The notes under the pieces are model-generated. The model worked only from the letters and a program-made list of their open reading frames with translations, searched no databases and had not been told where the DNA came from. A DNA stretch of 6,275 nt from positions 1 through 6,275 of the forward strand of contig JAFTMF010000127.1 of the NCBI GenBank assembly GCA_017452565.1. Reading direction: 5' to 3'. Positions 1 to 4,534 of this stretch are shown here, one piece after another. The translations under genes were made by a program, and so were the position numbers. Numbering within the stretch: position 1 is the stretch's first letter; every line of letters begins with the position of its first letter. This DNA is from Clostridia bacterium (GTDB taxonomy: Bacteria > Bacillota > Clostridia > Oscillospirales > CAG-272).

Positions 1-22
1 GCGGCAAGTATTTGCCGCGCTT
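1..22. repeat. Hairpin repeat, copy 1 (left edge)
   Basis: This is an inverted repeat GCGGCAA-GTAT-TTGCCGC. The same 22 bases occur again at 486-507 in the same orientation. The second copy extends two bases further on its left (GC), so this copy probably continues beyond the window edge. It lies downstream of the minus-strand 136-residue gene. There is no long T-run on either side, so it is not a typical intrinsic terminator; an interspersed palindromic repeat is the better description. Confidence 0.7.
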
Positions 23-53
23 TCTATACAAGCTTCGGATATTCCCGCAAGCC

Positions 54-464
54 TTATTTCACCATTGCCCAGAACCAGAAGAACTTTCCGGTTAACTGCT
101 CATACGCCTTCATATCCTCAATGGGCGTCACAGCACCGATCTTTTCCAGCAAGCGCTTGCCCTGCTCAGACTTCCATCCGCCGCGAGTGGTGCAGAACAC
201 AAAAAAGTGTCCGTCAACCACACACTGAAGCCACAGATTGCCGCTTCCGATGCCAAACTCCGCCTTTTGGAAAGCGGCATAGGGGATACGGTACTCTTTG
301 TCATTCAGCTTATCGTTGAAGCAGATCATTTCCTCGTCGCCCACCACAACCATGTAGCCGCCAAATCCGCGGCCGGGGAGGATGTCGTTTTCCTGACCCA
401 GAACGAGCTGGAACACATCCTTTTTGGTCACACCGTATTGATCGTAAAATTCCTGCATTGTCAT
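54..464 (-). CDS. Unrecognised 136-residue protein
   Basis: I do not recognise this protein. The start ATG at 462-464 is preceded by AAGGAG about 8 bases upstream; a second ATG two codons later is a weaker choice. There is no signal peptide and no clear membrane segment. Residues about 1-25 look helical. Residues about 30-95 alternate hydrophobic and polar residues in a beta-rich pattern (GYMVVVGDEEMICF, LWLQCVVDGHFFVFC), and residues about 96-125 form one or two helices, ending in an aromatic FFWFWAMV segment. A beta sheet capped by a helix would fit a small PH-like fold, but that is inference from pattern only. It lies downstream of glucokinase on the same strand, across a 122-base gap full of palindromes, so co-transcription is uncertain. 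Identical hairpin repeats flank it on both sides. It is real by its ribosome binding site, length and sensible composition. Confidence 0.7.
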   Translation of the reverse strand: MTMQEFYDQYGVTKKDVFQLVLGQENDILPGRGFGGYMVVVGDEEMICFNDKLNDKEYRIPYAAFQKAEFGIGSGNLWLQCVVDGHFFVFCTTRGGWKSEQGKRLLEKIGAVTPIEDMKAYEQLTGKFFWFWAMVK

Positions 465-483
465 ATTACTGTCTCCTTATCCC

Positions 484-505
484 GCGCGGCAAGTATTTGC
501 CGCGC
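484..505. repeat. Hairpin repeat, copy 2
   Basis: Nine-base-pair perfect stem, GCGCGGCAA paired with TTGCCGCGC, around a GTAT loop. Bases 486-507 are identical to window bases 1-22. The two copies bracket the 136-residue gene as direct repeats of a palindrome. Confidence 0.8.
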
Positions 506-528
506 TTCATAAAAGTTCTTGAAGGATT

Positions 529-562
529 CTTAAGGGAACTTCTTTCAAGAAGTTCCCTTAAG
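529..562. repeat. 34-base near-perfect palindrome
   Basis: The arms 529-544 and 547-562 are exact reverse complements (16 bp, beginning CTTAAGGGAAC) separated by only two bases (TC). It lies about 25 bases downstream of the glucokinase stop. On the minus strand it is followed by AATCCTTCAAGAACTTTT, a poor U-tract, so it could be a weak terminator or an mRNA 3'-end stabiliser. Its length and symmetry suit an interspersed palindromic element of the kind common in gut Clostridia; the repeat-family assignment is inference. Confidence 0.75.
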
Positions 563-568
563 CAGAGC

Positions 569-585
569 TCGAGACGGAGTCTCGA
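569..585. repeat. Short inverted repeat at glucokinase 3' end
   Basis: TCGAGAC-GGA-GTCTCGA forms a 7-bp perfect stem with a three-base loop, ending one base from the glucokinase stop codon. There is no T-run after it in the direction of transcription. With the adjacent 34-base palindrome it forms two successive hairpins at the transcript end. Confidence 0.6.
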
Positions 586-586
586 A

Positions 587-1546
587 TCACTTATTCATAC
601 CCAGAGCAGCCGCGCCGATGATGCCGGCGTCGTTGCCAAGGGCAGCTTTGACGATCTTGGTCTGCTTGTCGGAGTTGCGGGCGAAGTTTTCCTTAGCCGC
701 CTGTGCGCGCAGAGGAACGAAGAGGGGATCGCCCTCGTTGCAAACGCCGCCGCCGATGCAAACTACCTCAGGCTGGAAGATGTTGATAATGTTGGCAATG
801 CCGCAAGCCAGATAGGAAATGTACTCCTCGCAAACCTCGGTGCCGGCCTTGTCACCGTGGAGCTTCATTGCGTTGAACGCAGTTCTGCCGCTGATCTTGG
901 AGAGATCGTTCTCGATCATTTCCCACATAATGGTGTCACGGGTGGAGAGCAGCTTCTCACGGGTCATATTGATCAGACCGGTAGCGGAGGAATATGCCTC
1001 CCAGCAGCCCTTTCTGCCGCAAGTGCAGGGCTTGCCGTCCTTCTCGATAACGATGTGACCCAGCTCTGCGCCGGCATGGTTGAAGCCGGAGAAGATCTTG
1101 CCGTCGATAACGATACCGCCGCCAACGCCGGTGCCCAGCGTAATCATCACTGCACAGGATGCACCCTTTGCAGCGCCTGCCAGAGTCTCGCCCAGTGCCG
1201 CTGCGTTTGCGTCGTTGTCGATGTAAACCTTGTCAATGCCAAGGAAACCGCGAACCTTATCCACCATAGGATAGTTCAGCATAGGAATGTTGTTGGAGAA
1301 TTCTACCACGCCGGTGTCGCTGTTGGCAGTACCGGGAGATGCAATACCGCAAGCAGCAATCTCGGACAGAGGAATGTTGCACTCCTTGCAGAGCTTCAGA
1401 CAGAGATCTGCCATATCCTTGGCAATCTCGTCGGTGGGACGGGTAGCCAGCGTAGGCGTGCTGGTCTTCTTGATGATGTTGAAGTTCTCGTCCACAATGC
1501 CGGCGGCAATGTTGGTTCCGCCAAGGTCAATACCAAAATAATACAT
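587..1546 (-). CDS. glcK: ROK-family glucokinase
   Basis: This 319-residue cytoplasmic sugar kinase probably phosphorylates glucose at C6 with ATP, feeding non-PTS glucose into glycolysis. The full ROK pattern is visible: phosphate-1 loop GIDLGGTN (residues 5-12), IDNDANAA (109-116) with the likely catalytic Asp112, phosphate-2 loop LGTGVGGG (137-144), substrate motif ELGH (161-164), zinc motif CTCGRKGC (174-181, with His164 as the probable fourth ligand), and CIGGGV (263-268). Length is normal for GlcK. The ATG at 1544-1546 has GAGGT about 9 bases upstream. It follows mrnC by 51 bases with no terminator between, so both are probably read from the promoter at 2017-2045. ROK kinases also include fructokinases and N-acetylsugar kinases; glucokinase fits best from the motif set, but the substrate is inferred. 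No N-terminal helix-turn-helix is present, so it is not a ROK repressor. Confidence 0.9.
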   Translation of the reverse strand: MYYFGIDLGGTNIAAGIVDENFNIIKKTSTPTLATRPTDEIAKDMADLCLKLCKECNIPLSEIAACGIASPGTANSDTGVVEFSNNIPMLNYPMVDKVRGFLGIDKVYIDNDANAAALGETLAGAAKGASCAVMITLGTGVGGGIVIDGKIFSGFNHAGAELGHIVIEKDGKPCTCGRKGCWEAYSSATGLINMTREKLLSTRDTIMWEMIENDLSKISGRTAFNAMKLHGDKAGTEVCEEYISYLACGIANIINIFQPEVVCIGGGVCNEGDPLFVPLRAQAAKENFARNSDKQTKIVKAALGNDAGIIGAAALGMNK

Positions 1547-1597
1547 GAAAACTACCTCGTTTCATTAATTTTCGTGTTTTTTGCTCGTCTGTTCGCT

Positions 1598-1987
1598 TCA
1601 GAACTCGGTTTGCTCCTCCATAGAGCGATAGCCTATAGTGAGAATCTCGTCTATACGATCTTCTCTCTGCAGCAGCTTCAGCCAGCCGCACAGAACCTCC
1701 AATCCGGTTGCCGCGCGGTATTCGGCTACGTTGGCGCTTTTGGGTACAGAACCGCAATGACTGTTGCGTCCCCGTTTCCAAACCGCCGTCTCTTCCTCGG
1801 ACAGCAGGGGAAGCAATTCTTGAACTGCCGCAGCCTGCGCCGTAGCCTTCACATAGCAAAGGGCCGCCTTGTTCAGTCTGCCCGAACCGCATACACCTTT
1901 TTGGAGCAGGCGCTGACGCACCCAAAGCTCAATCACCGCATCGCCGAGATAAGCGAGGTCGGCTGTCTTCATCTGACCGGGTTCCAT
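1598..1987 (-). CDS. mrnC: Mini-ribonuclease III
   Basis: This 129-residue protein is a compact RNase III that lacks a double-stranded-RNA-binding domain. In Bacillus, MrnC trims the 23S rRNA precursor as a dimer. The RNase III core is visible: LAYLGDAVIELWVR (residues 11-24) with probable metal ligand Asp16, RGRNSH (72-77), the PKSANVAEYRAATGLE stretch (82-97) with probable catalytic Glu97, and the helix VLCGWLKL. An in-frame ATG at 2024-2026 would add 13 residues, but it lies between the -35 and -10 boxes of the promoter at 2017-2045, upstream of the predicted transcription start. The ATG at 1985-1987 has GAGG five bases before it and is the chosen start. In many Firmicutes mrnC sits between cysS and rlmB; here it is instead the first gene of a unit with glucokinase. 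Confidence 0.92.
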   Translation of the reverse strand: MEPGQMKTADLAYLGDAVIELWVRQRLLQKGVCGSGRLNKAALCYVKATAQAAAVQELLPLLSEEETAVWKRGRNSHCGSVPKSANVAEYRAATGLEVLCGWLKLLQREDRIDEILTIGYRSMEEQTEF

Positions 1988-2016
1988 TTCCACCTCACAG
2001 AACGATCTTTTATTGT

Positions 2017-2045
2017 ATTGTAGCATTTTATGAAGCAGATGTCAA
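2017..2045 (-). promoter_or_regulatory. SigA-type promoter for mrnC-glcK
   Basis: On the minus strand TTGACA (2040-2045) is followed by 17 bases and TACAAT (2017-2022), 11 of 12 consensus positions. The predicted transcription start is near 2010, leaving a leader of roughly 20 bases before the mrnC ATG at 1987. This promoter is what rules out the longer mrnC start. Confidence 0.85.
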
Positions 2046-2062
2046 TACCCACGGCAAAACGC

Positions 2063-2088
2063 GGGGGAAAAATCTTTTTCCATCCCCC
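2063..2088. repeat. Inverted repeat upstream of mrnC promoter
   Basis: GGAAAAA (2066-2072) pairs with TTTTTCC (2075-2081), and the flanking G-run (2063-2067) can alternatively pair with the C-run (2084-2088). It lies 18 bases upstream of the mrnC -35 box and downstream of the secG terminator. It could be an operator or a backup terminator hairpin; nothing decides between these. Confidence 0.35.
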
Positions 2089-2117
2089 AAACATAGGCAA
2101 AAATCGGCCAAGCAAAC

Positions 2118-2159
2118 AAAAAATCCCCGATTCCTATAGTGAAGGAAACGGAGATTTTT
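2118..2159 (-). terminator. Intrinsic terminator after secG
   Basis: On the minus strand AAAAATCTCCG pairs with CGGGGATTTTT (one G-U pair), extended by TTCC/GGAA, around a loop of about nine bases. The stem runs straight into a six-T tract. It lies about 20 bases after the secG stop and isolates secG from the mrnC promoter. The A-tract on the other arm also gives a short T-run on the plus strand, but no plus-strand gene is present here. Confidence 0.88.
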
Positions 2160-2178
2160 CGTTGCACCCTACCTGCGA

Positions 2179-2577
2179 TTATTCAGCGGGATTCTGGTCG
2201 CCGCCTTCTGCAGCAGTGGTAGTGGTAGTAGCAGCAGTAGTGGTGGTGGTTGCAGCGGTAGTAGTGGTAGCTACGGTAGTGGTAGCAGTTGCAGCCTCAT
2301 CCAGATAATCATCGGGATAAGAAGGACGAGCCTTTTCGGGCTGCAGGACATAAATTGCCAAAACCAGCACAGCGAAAGCGATTACAAGAGCCAGAGTGAT
2401 CTTGTTCAGCTTGCGGTCGATGGCCTTGCCCTTGGACTTGCCGAAAAATGCTTCTGCACTACCGGACACAACGCCGGACTGACGTGCGTTCTTACTGCTC
2501 TGAAGCAGAACCGCAGCAACGATTGCGATTGCCAACAGAATCAGCAGAATACCCATAATTACGCTAAGTACTTCCAT
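2179..2577 (-). CDS. secG: SecG preprotein translocase subunit
   Basis: SecG is the small membrane subunit of the SecYEG export channel that assists SecA-driven translocation. The 132-residue protein has the family layout: TM1 at about residues 4-25, the conserved loop LLQSSKNARQSGVVSGSAEA with FFGKSKG (24-50), and TM2 at about 58-78. The ATG at 2575-2577 has GGAGG seven bases upstream; the longer open frame to 2748 runs through the structured spacer and is rejected. The protein is longer than a typical SecG of about 75-90 residues because of a C-terminal tail. Residues 95-123 are almost only Thr and Ala in a roughly seven-residue period, followed by an acidic end. In E. coli both SecG termini face the periplasm, so the tail is inferred to lie outside the membrane. 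The gene may be read from the tRNA promoter upstream, as no strong promoter of its own was seen. Confidence 0.93.
   Translation of the reverse strand: MEVLSVIMGILLILLAIAIVAAVLLQSSKNARQSGVVSGSAEAFFGKSKGKAIDRKLNKITLALVIAFAVLVLAIYVLQPEKARPSYPDDYLDEAATATTTVATTTTAATTTTTAATTTTTAAEGGDQNPAE
2209..2295 (-). repeat. Degenerate 21-bp coding repeat (SecG tail)
   Basis: This part of secG encodes the Thr/Ala tail. On the plus strand it reads as runs of GGT and AGT triplets interrupted by GCAGC-type units, so that blocks of Ala-Ala followed by four or five Thr recur with a 21-base period. ACC and ACT codons are mixed between copies, so the repeat is old or selected at protein level rather than a fresh microsatellite expansion. 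Confidence 0.7.
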
Positions 2578-2869
2578 GATAATTCCTCCAAAATGGTTGT
2601 CCGGTTGTAGCTCCGGCAGCTTAATTATGCGATCCACACGAGGTGAATCTTCAGCGGCGCTGTGCGGATGCACTACCGCATTGCCTGTCACAGGGTTTTG
2701 AATCGGGAGATGGGATGATGCTACGCACTTGGTGAGCCATCCCGGCACGATAATGGGAGTTTTTCAAAGGTGCACCCAACGAAGCCAAGGCAGTCGAAAG
2801 GATTCTCTCAGCCTCTCCCCTCGGGGTATGCGGAAACGATCCGCTCTACCTCTCCCCGATTCCCAAAAA
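2578..2869. other. Gene-free spacer between tRNA and secG
   Basis: These 292 bases contain no credible gene on either strand. On the minus strand they hold the potential structured RNA at 2700-2862, then a small hairpin TGCGG/CCGCA (2663-2680), a CCGG...CCGG inverted repeat (2601-2616) and the secG ribosome binding site. The best promoter candidate inside, TTGGGT-18-CATTAT on the minus strand near 2750-2780, is weak. No intrinsic terminator separates the tRNA from secG. Confidence 0.6.
2700..2862 (-). ncRNA. Possible structured RNA / secG leader
   Basis: On the minus strand GAATCGGGGAGA (2862-2851) can pair with TCTCCCGATTC (2710-2700), an 11-bp closing stem with one bulged base that encloses 140 bases. 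Inside are a hairpin GGTA..GCGGA/TCCGC..TACC (2850-2825) and a longer one, GGGATG/CATCCC extended by GCT/AGC and CAC/GTG (2743-2712). A closing stem with internal hairpins resembles a riboswitch or small stable RNA. I could not match it to TPP, lysine, SAM, THF, FMN or T-box elements, and it lacks the GGAAGGAAGCAG-type core of SRP RNA and the RNase P and tmRNA signatures. It begins eight bases after the tRNA 3' end and stops about 120 bases before secG. Function unknown; the pairing is seen, the rest is inference. Confidence 0.4.
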
Positions 2870-2946
2870 TGGTGGGCCATCAGGGACTCGAACCCCGGAC
2901 CAACCGGTTATGAGCCGGTAGCTCTAACCAACTGAGCTAATGGCCC
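2870..2946 (-). tRNA. tRNA with CAU anticodon, probably tRNA-Ile2
   Basis: This is a complete 77-base cloverleaf with encoded CCA: acceptor GGGCCAT/ATGGCCC, D stem GCTC/GAGC, anticodon stem ACCGG/CCGGT with loop CTCATAA (anticodon at 2910-2912), T stem CGGGG/CCCTG with TTCGAGT, and discriminator A73. CAU may mean elongator Met or the isoleucine tRNA whose C34 is converted to lysidine by TilS and reads AUA. The C4-G69 and C5-G68 acceptor pairs are those TilS prefers in E. coli, and the TTAGCTCAGTTGGTTAGAGC and CTCATAACCG stretches resemble Firmicutes Ile2, so Ile2 is favoured. The initiator is excluded because position 1 pairs normally (G1-C72) and the anticodon stem lacks three G-C pairs next to the loop. 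It is transcribed from the promoter at 2972-3000. Confidence 0.95.
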
Positions 2947-2971
2947 CTATAAATTGTTCAAGGCAGAGATT

Positions 2972-3000
2972 AGTATAGCATAGAAAATTCCTTTTGTCAA
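2972..3000 (-). promoter_or_regulatory. SigA-type promoter for tRNA (and perhaps secG)
   Basis: On the minus strand TTGACA (2995-3000), a 17-base spacer and TATACT (2972-2977). The predicted start is near 2965, about 20 bases before the mature tRNA 5' end. As no terminator follows the tRNA before secG, this promoter may drive both. Confidence 0.88.
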
Positions 3001-3031
3001 GTCAAATCTGATTATTTTTCTTGACAAAAGG
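2990..3031. promoter_or_regulatory. 12-bp inverted repeat over divergent -35 boxes
   Basis: CCTTTTGTCAAG (2990-3001) and CTTGACAAAAGG (3020-3031) are exact reverse complements separated by 18 bases. Each arm contains the TTGACA box of one of the two divergent promoters. The symmetry is therefore partly explained by two consensus -35 boxes, but the shared AAAGG and the extra C/G extend it well beyond six bases. It could be a binding site for a regulator of both promoters, or similar extended promoter sequence on each side. Confidence 0.6.
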
Positions 3032-3049
3032 CGAAAAAAATATTATGAT
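3021..3049 (+). promoter_or_regulatory. SigA-type promoter for hprK operon
   Basis: TTGACA (3021-3026), a 17-base A-rich spacer and TATGAT (3044-3049). The start is predicted near 3056, giving a leader of about 40 bases that contains a small GGGG/CCCC hairpin (3060-3075) before the ribosome binding site GGAGG at 3085-3089. Confidence 0.87.
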
Positions 3050-3094
3050 ATAAGAAAAAGGGGTAAAAAATCCCCGAGTTTATTGGAGGTTCCT

Positions 3095-4024
3095 ATGACA
3101 AGCGAAGTTTATTCTGTCAGTCTCAATTCCATCATTCAAGAAATGGGTCTGACCGTACAGTATATGCCCGAGGGAGAGGAGATTCTCATCAGTTGCAAGG
3201 ACGTCAACCGTCCCGGTCTGCCGCTGGCAGGTTTCTACGATCACTTTGAGCCCCAGCGAATTCAGATCATCGGCAACGTAGAATGGCGCTATTTAAACAG
3301 CCTTGCCCCCGAGGAACGGCTGAAGCGCAAGCACGATTTCTACGCCACCAAGCCTGCAGCAGTAGTATTCACCAGAAGCCGCAACGAGATCCCCGAGGCG
3401 CTGGGATTTGCGAAGCAGTACGGCGTGCCGGTTCTGTCTTCTCCCATTTCCACTACCGAGTTTATGGCCAATATCATCGGCTCGCTCAGCGTTTCGCTGG
3501 CACAGCGGATCACCCGTCACGGCGTGTTCGTGGAGGTATACGGCGAAGGTATCCTGATTCTCGGCGACAGCGGCATCGGTAAGTCGGAGACTGCCATCGA
3601 GCTGGTCAAGCGCGGACACCGTCTCATCGCAGACGATGCGGTGGAAATCAAGAAGGTTTCCAATAAAACGCTGGTAGGCACCGCTCCCGAGATTATCCGT
3701 CACTACATCGAGCTGCGCGGCATCGGCATCGTGGACGTACACCGCATCTTCGGTATGGGCTCGGTTAAGATGAGCGAGAAGATCGACCTTGTGGTAGAGC
3801 TGGAGCCTTGGAAGGACGACAAGGACTACGACCGCTTCGGTCTGGATACCGAGTATATCAACATTATGGGCATCAAGGTGCCCAAGCTCACCATCCCGAT
3901 TACCCCCGGCCGTAACCTCGCCGTCATTTTGGAGATTGCCGCTATGAACCATCGCCAAAAGAAAATGGGCTACAACACCGCCGAGGAATTCAACAAGCGG
4001 TTGATGGAGACCTATGGAGGCTAA
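3095..4024 (+). CDS. hprK: HPr kinase/phosphorylase
   Basis: HprK phosphorylates HPr on Ser46 using ATP or pyrophosphate and removes the phosphate again. HPr-Ser-P with CcpA controls carbon catabolite repression in Firmicutes. The 309-residue protein is of standard length. An N-terminal domain covers about residues 1-130. The C-terminal kinase domain has His142 in RHGVF (equivalent to the phosphorylase-active His of the family), the Walker A loop GDSGIGKS (157-164), ADDAVEI (179-185), the HprK signature ELRGIGIVDV (206-215), and the ITPGRNLAVILEIAAMNHR stretch (269-287). The ATG at 3095 has GGAGG five bases upstream; an in-frame TTG at 3083 lies upstream of that site and is rejected. It is first in a plus-strand unit whose next gene starts six bases after its stop, with that gene's GGAGG inside the hprK end. 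The neighbours seen in many other genomes (lgt, murB, rapZ/whiA) are absent. Confidence 0.97.
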   Translation: MTSEVYSVSLNSIIQEMGLTVQYMPEGEEILISCKDVNRPGLPLAGFYDHFEPQRIQIIGNVEWRYLNSLAPEERLKRKHDFYATKPAAVVFTRSRNEIPEALGFAKQYGVPVLSSPISTTEFMANIIGSLSVSLAQRITRHGVFVEVYGEGILILGDSGIGKSETAIELVKRGHRLIADDAVEIKKVSNKTLVGTAPEIIRHYIELRGIGIVDVHRIFGMGSVKMSEKIDLVVELEPWKDDKDYDRFGLDTEYINIMGIKVPKLTIPITPGRNLAVILEIAAMNHRQKKMGYNTAEEFNKRLMETYGG

Positions 4025-4030
4025 CTCCCG

Positions 4031-4534
4031 ATGCAATACAAGCCCCATCGTAAGCTAAAGCCGCTGGCGGTCATCGGCTTCGTGCTACTGACTATAGCGC
4101 TCATATTTTGGATCCTCACCTATTTACGGGTGGGTCCTCACTCCCTGAATCAGCTGGGCACGGTAATCTTCCTGTCCGCACTGATCTATTTGCTGGTGCG
4201 CTACGCCTTCACCGATTTCATCTATCAGCTCCCCGACGAGGAGAACCGCCTCACCATCAAAACGGTGCGGGGAAAGCTCCCCCGCACAGCCGCGGAGATC
4301 TCTCTGCAGAAAACCGACCGCATCCTTCCCTATGACAAGGAGCTTTGCAAAAAGGAAGGCATCCGCAGACGGGAGAATTTCTGCGTTTCCCTCTTCCCCG
4401 AGGAAAGCTATCTGTATCTCACGATCCTGAACAGCGAGAAAACCGCCATCCGATTGGAGTGCCGTCAGGACGTTGCACAGCGCATCCGGGAGCGCATCGA
4501 GGCACTTCCCGACGAGCAGGAGGTAGAAGAATGA
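4031..4534 (+). CDS. Small two-TM membrane protein, unknown
   Basis: This is a 167-residue protein of no recognised family. It has a basic N-terminus (KPHRKLK), TM1 at about residues 11-32, a short loop, and TM2 at about 41-60. By the positive-inside rule both ends should be cytoplasmic. Residues 61-150 form a soluble domain with alternating strands (NRLTIKTVRG, NFCVSLFP, YLYLTILNS, TAIRLECR) and a final helix (DVAQRIRERIEAL), which suggests a PH-like beta barrel; that fold is inferred, not recognised. The end is acidic (DEQEVEE). Its ribosome binding site, GGAGG, lies in the last codons of hprK with about ten bases to the ATG, and its stop overlaps the start of the metal transporter gene (ATGA). 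Tight coupling suggests it is expressed with both, possibly as a transporter accessory, but nothing in the sequence proves a role. Confidence 0.82.
   Translation: MQYKPHRKLKPLAVIGFVLLTIALIFWILTYLRVGPHSLNQLGTVIFLSALIYLLVRYAFTDFIYQLPDEENRLTIKTVRGKLPRTAAEISLQKTDRILPYDKELCKKEGIRRRENFCVSLFPEESYLYLTILNSEKTAIRLECRQDVAQRIRERIEALPDEQEVEE

Larger units (their letters stand above)
465..586. other. Hairpin-dense intergenic stretch
   Basis: These 122 bases separate glucokinase from the 136-residue gene and contain three consecutive inverted repeats (484-505, 529-562, 569-585). A further segment, TTCTTGAA at 516-523, can pair with TTCAAGAA at 544-551 and so competes with the central palindrome. On the minus strand no hairpin is followed by a convincing T-run. 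No good -35/-10 pair was found for the downstream gene. Confidence 0.6.

Noticed and set aside
529..562. Intrinsic terminator for glucokinase
   Set aside because: The stem is strong but is followed by a broken U-tract on the minus strand, so it is kept as a palindromic repeat with possible weak termination.
458..2023. Long plus-strand open frame of 521 codons opposite glcK and mrnC
   Set aside because: It is antisense to two clear genes, has no ribosome site and no family-like motifs; its composition follows from the codon pattern of the minus-strand genes.
2209..2295. Recent microsatellite or CRISPR-like array
   Set aside because: The units are degenerate, in frame and inside secG, with no spacer structure; it is a protein tail repeat.
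2578..2748. N-terminal extension of secG by 57 codons
   Set aside because: It runs through the structured spacer, has no ribosome site, and SecG begins directly with its first TM segment after a good GGAGG at the chosen ATG.
2700..2862. TPP riboswitch or SRP RNA
   Set aside because: A short CTGAGA and a GTGCCGGGATG stretch look suggestive, but the remaining TPP core (CTGATC, TAATGCC) and the SRP GGAAGGAAGCAG-type core are absent.
3293..4048. Minus-strand frame opposite hprK
   Set aside because: Antisense shadow of a gene with all HprK motifs; no ribosome site.
4345..4530. Upstream extension of the CDF frame
   Set aside because: It lies wholly inside the two-TM protein gene in another frame, is Arg/Pro/His-rich, and the ATG at 4531 has a strong ribosome site.
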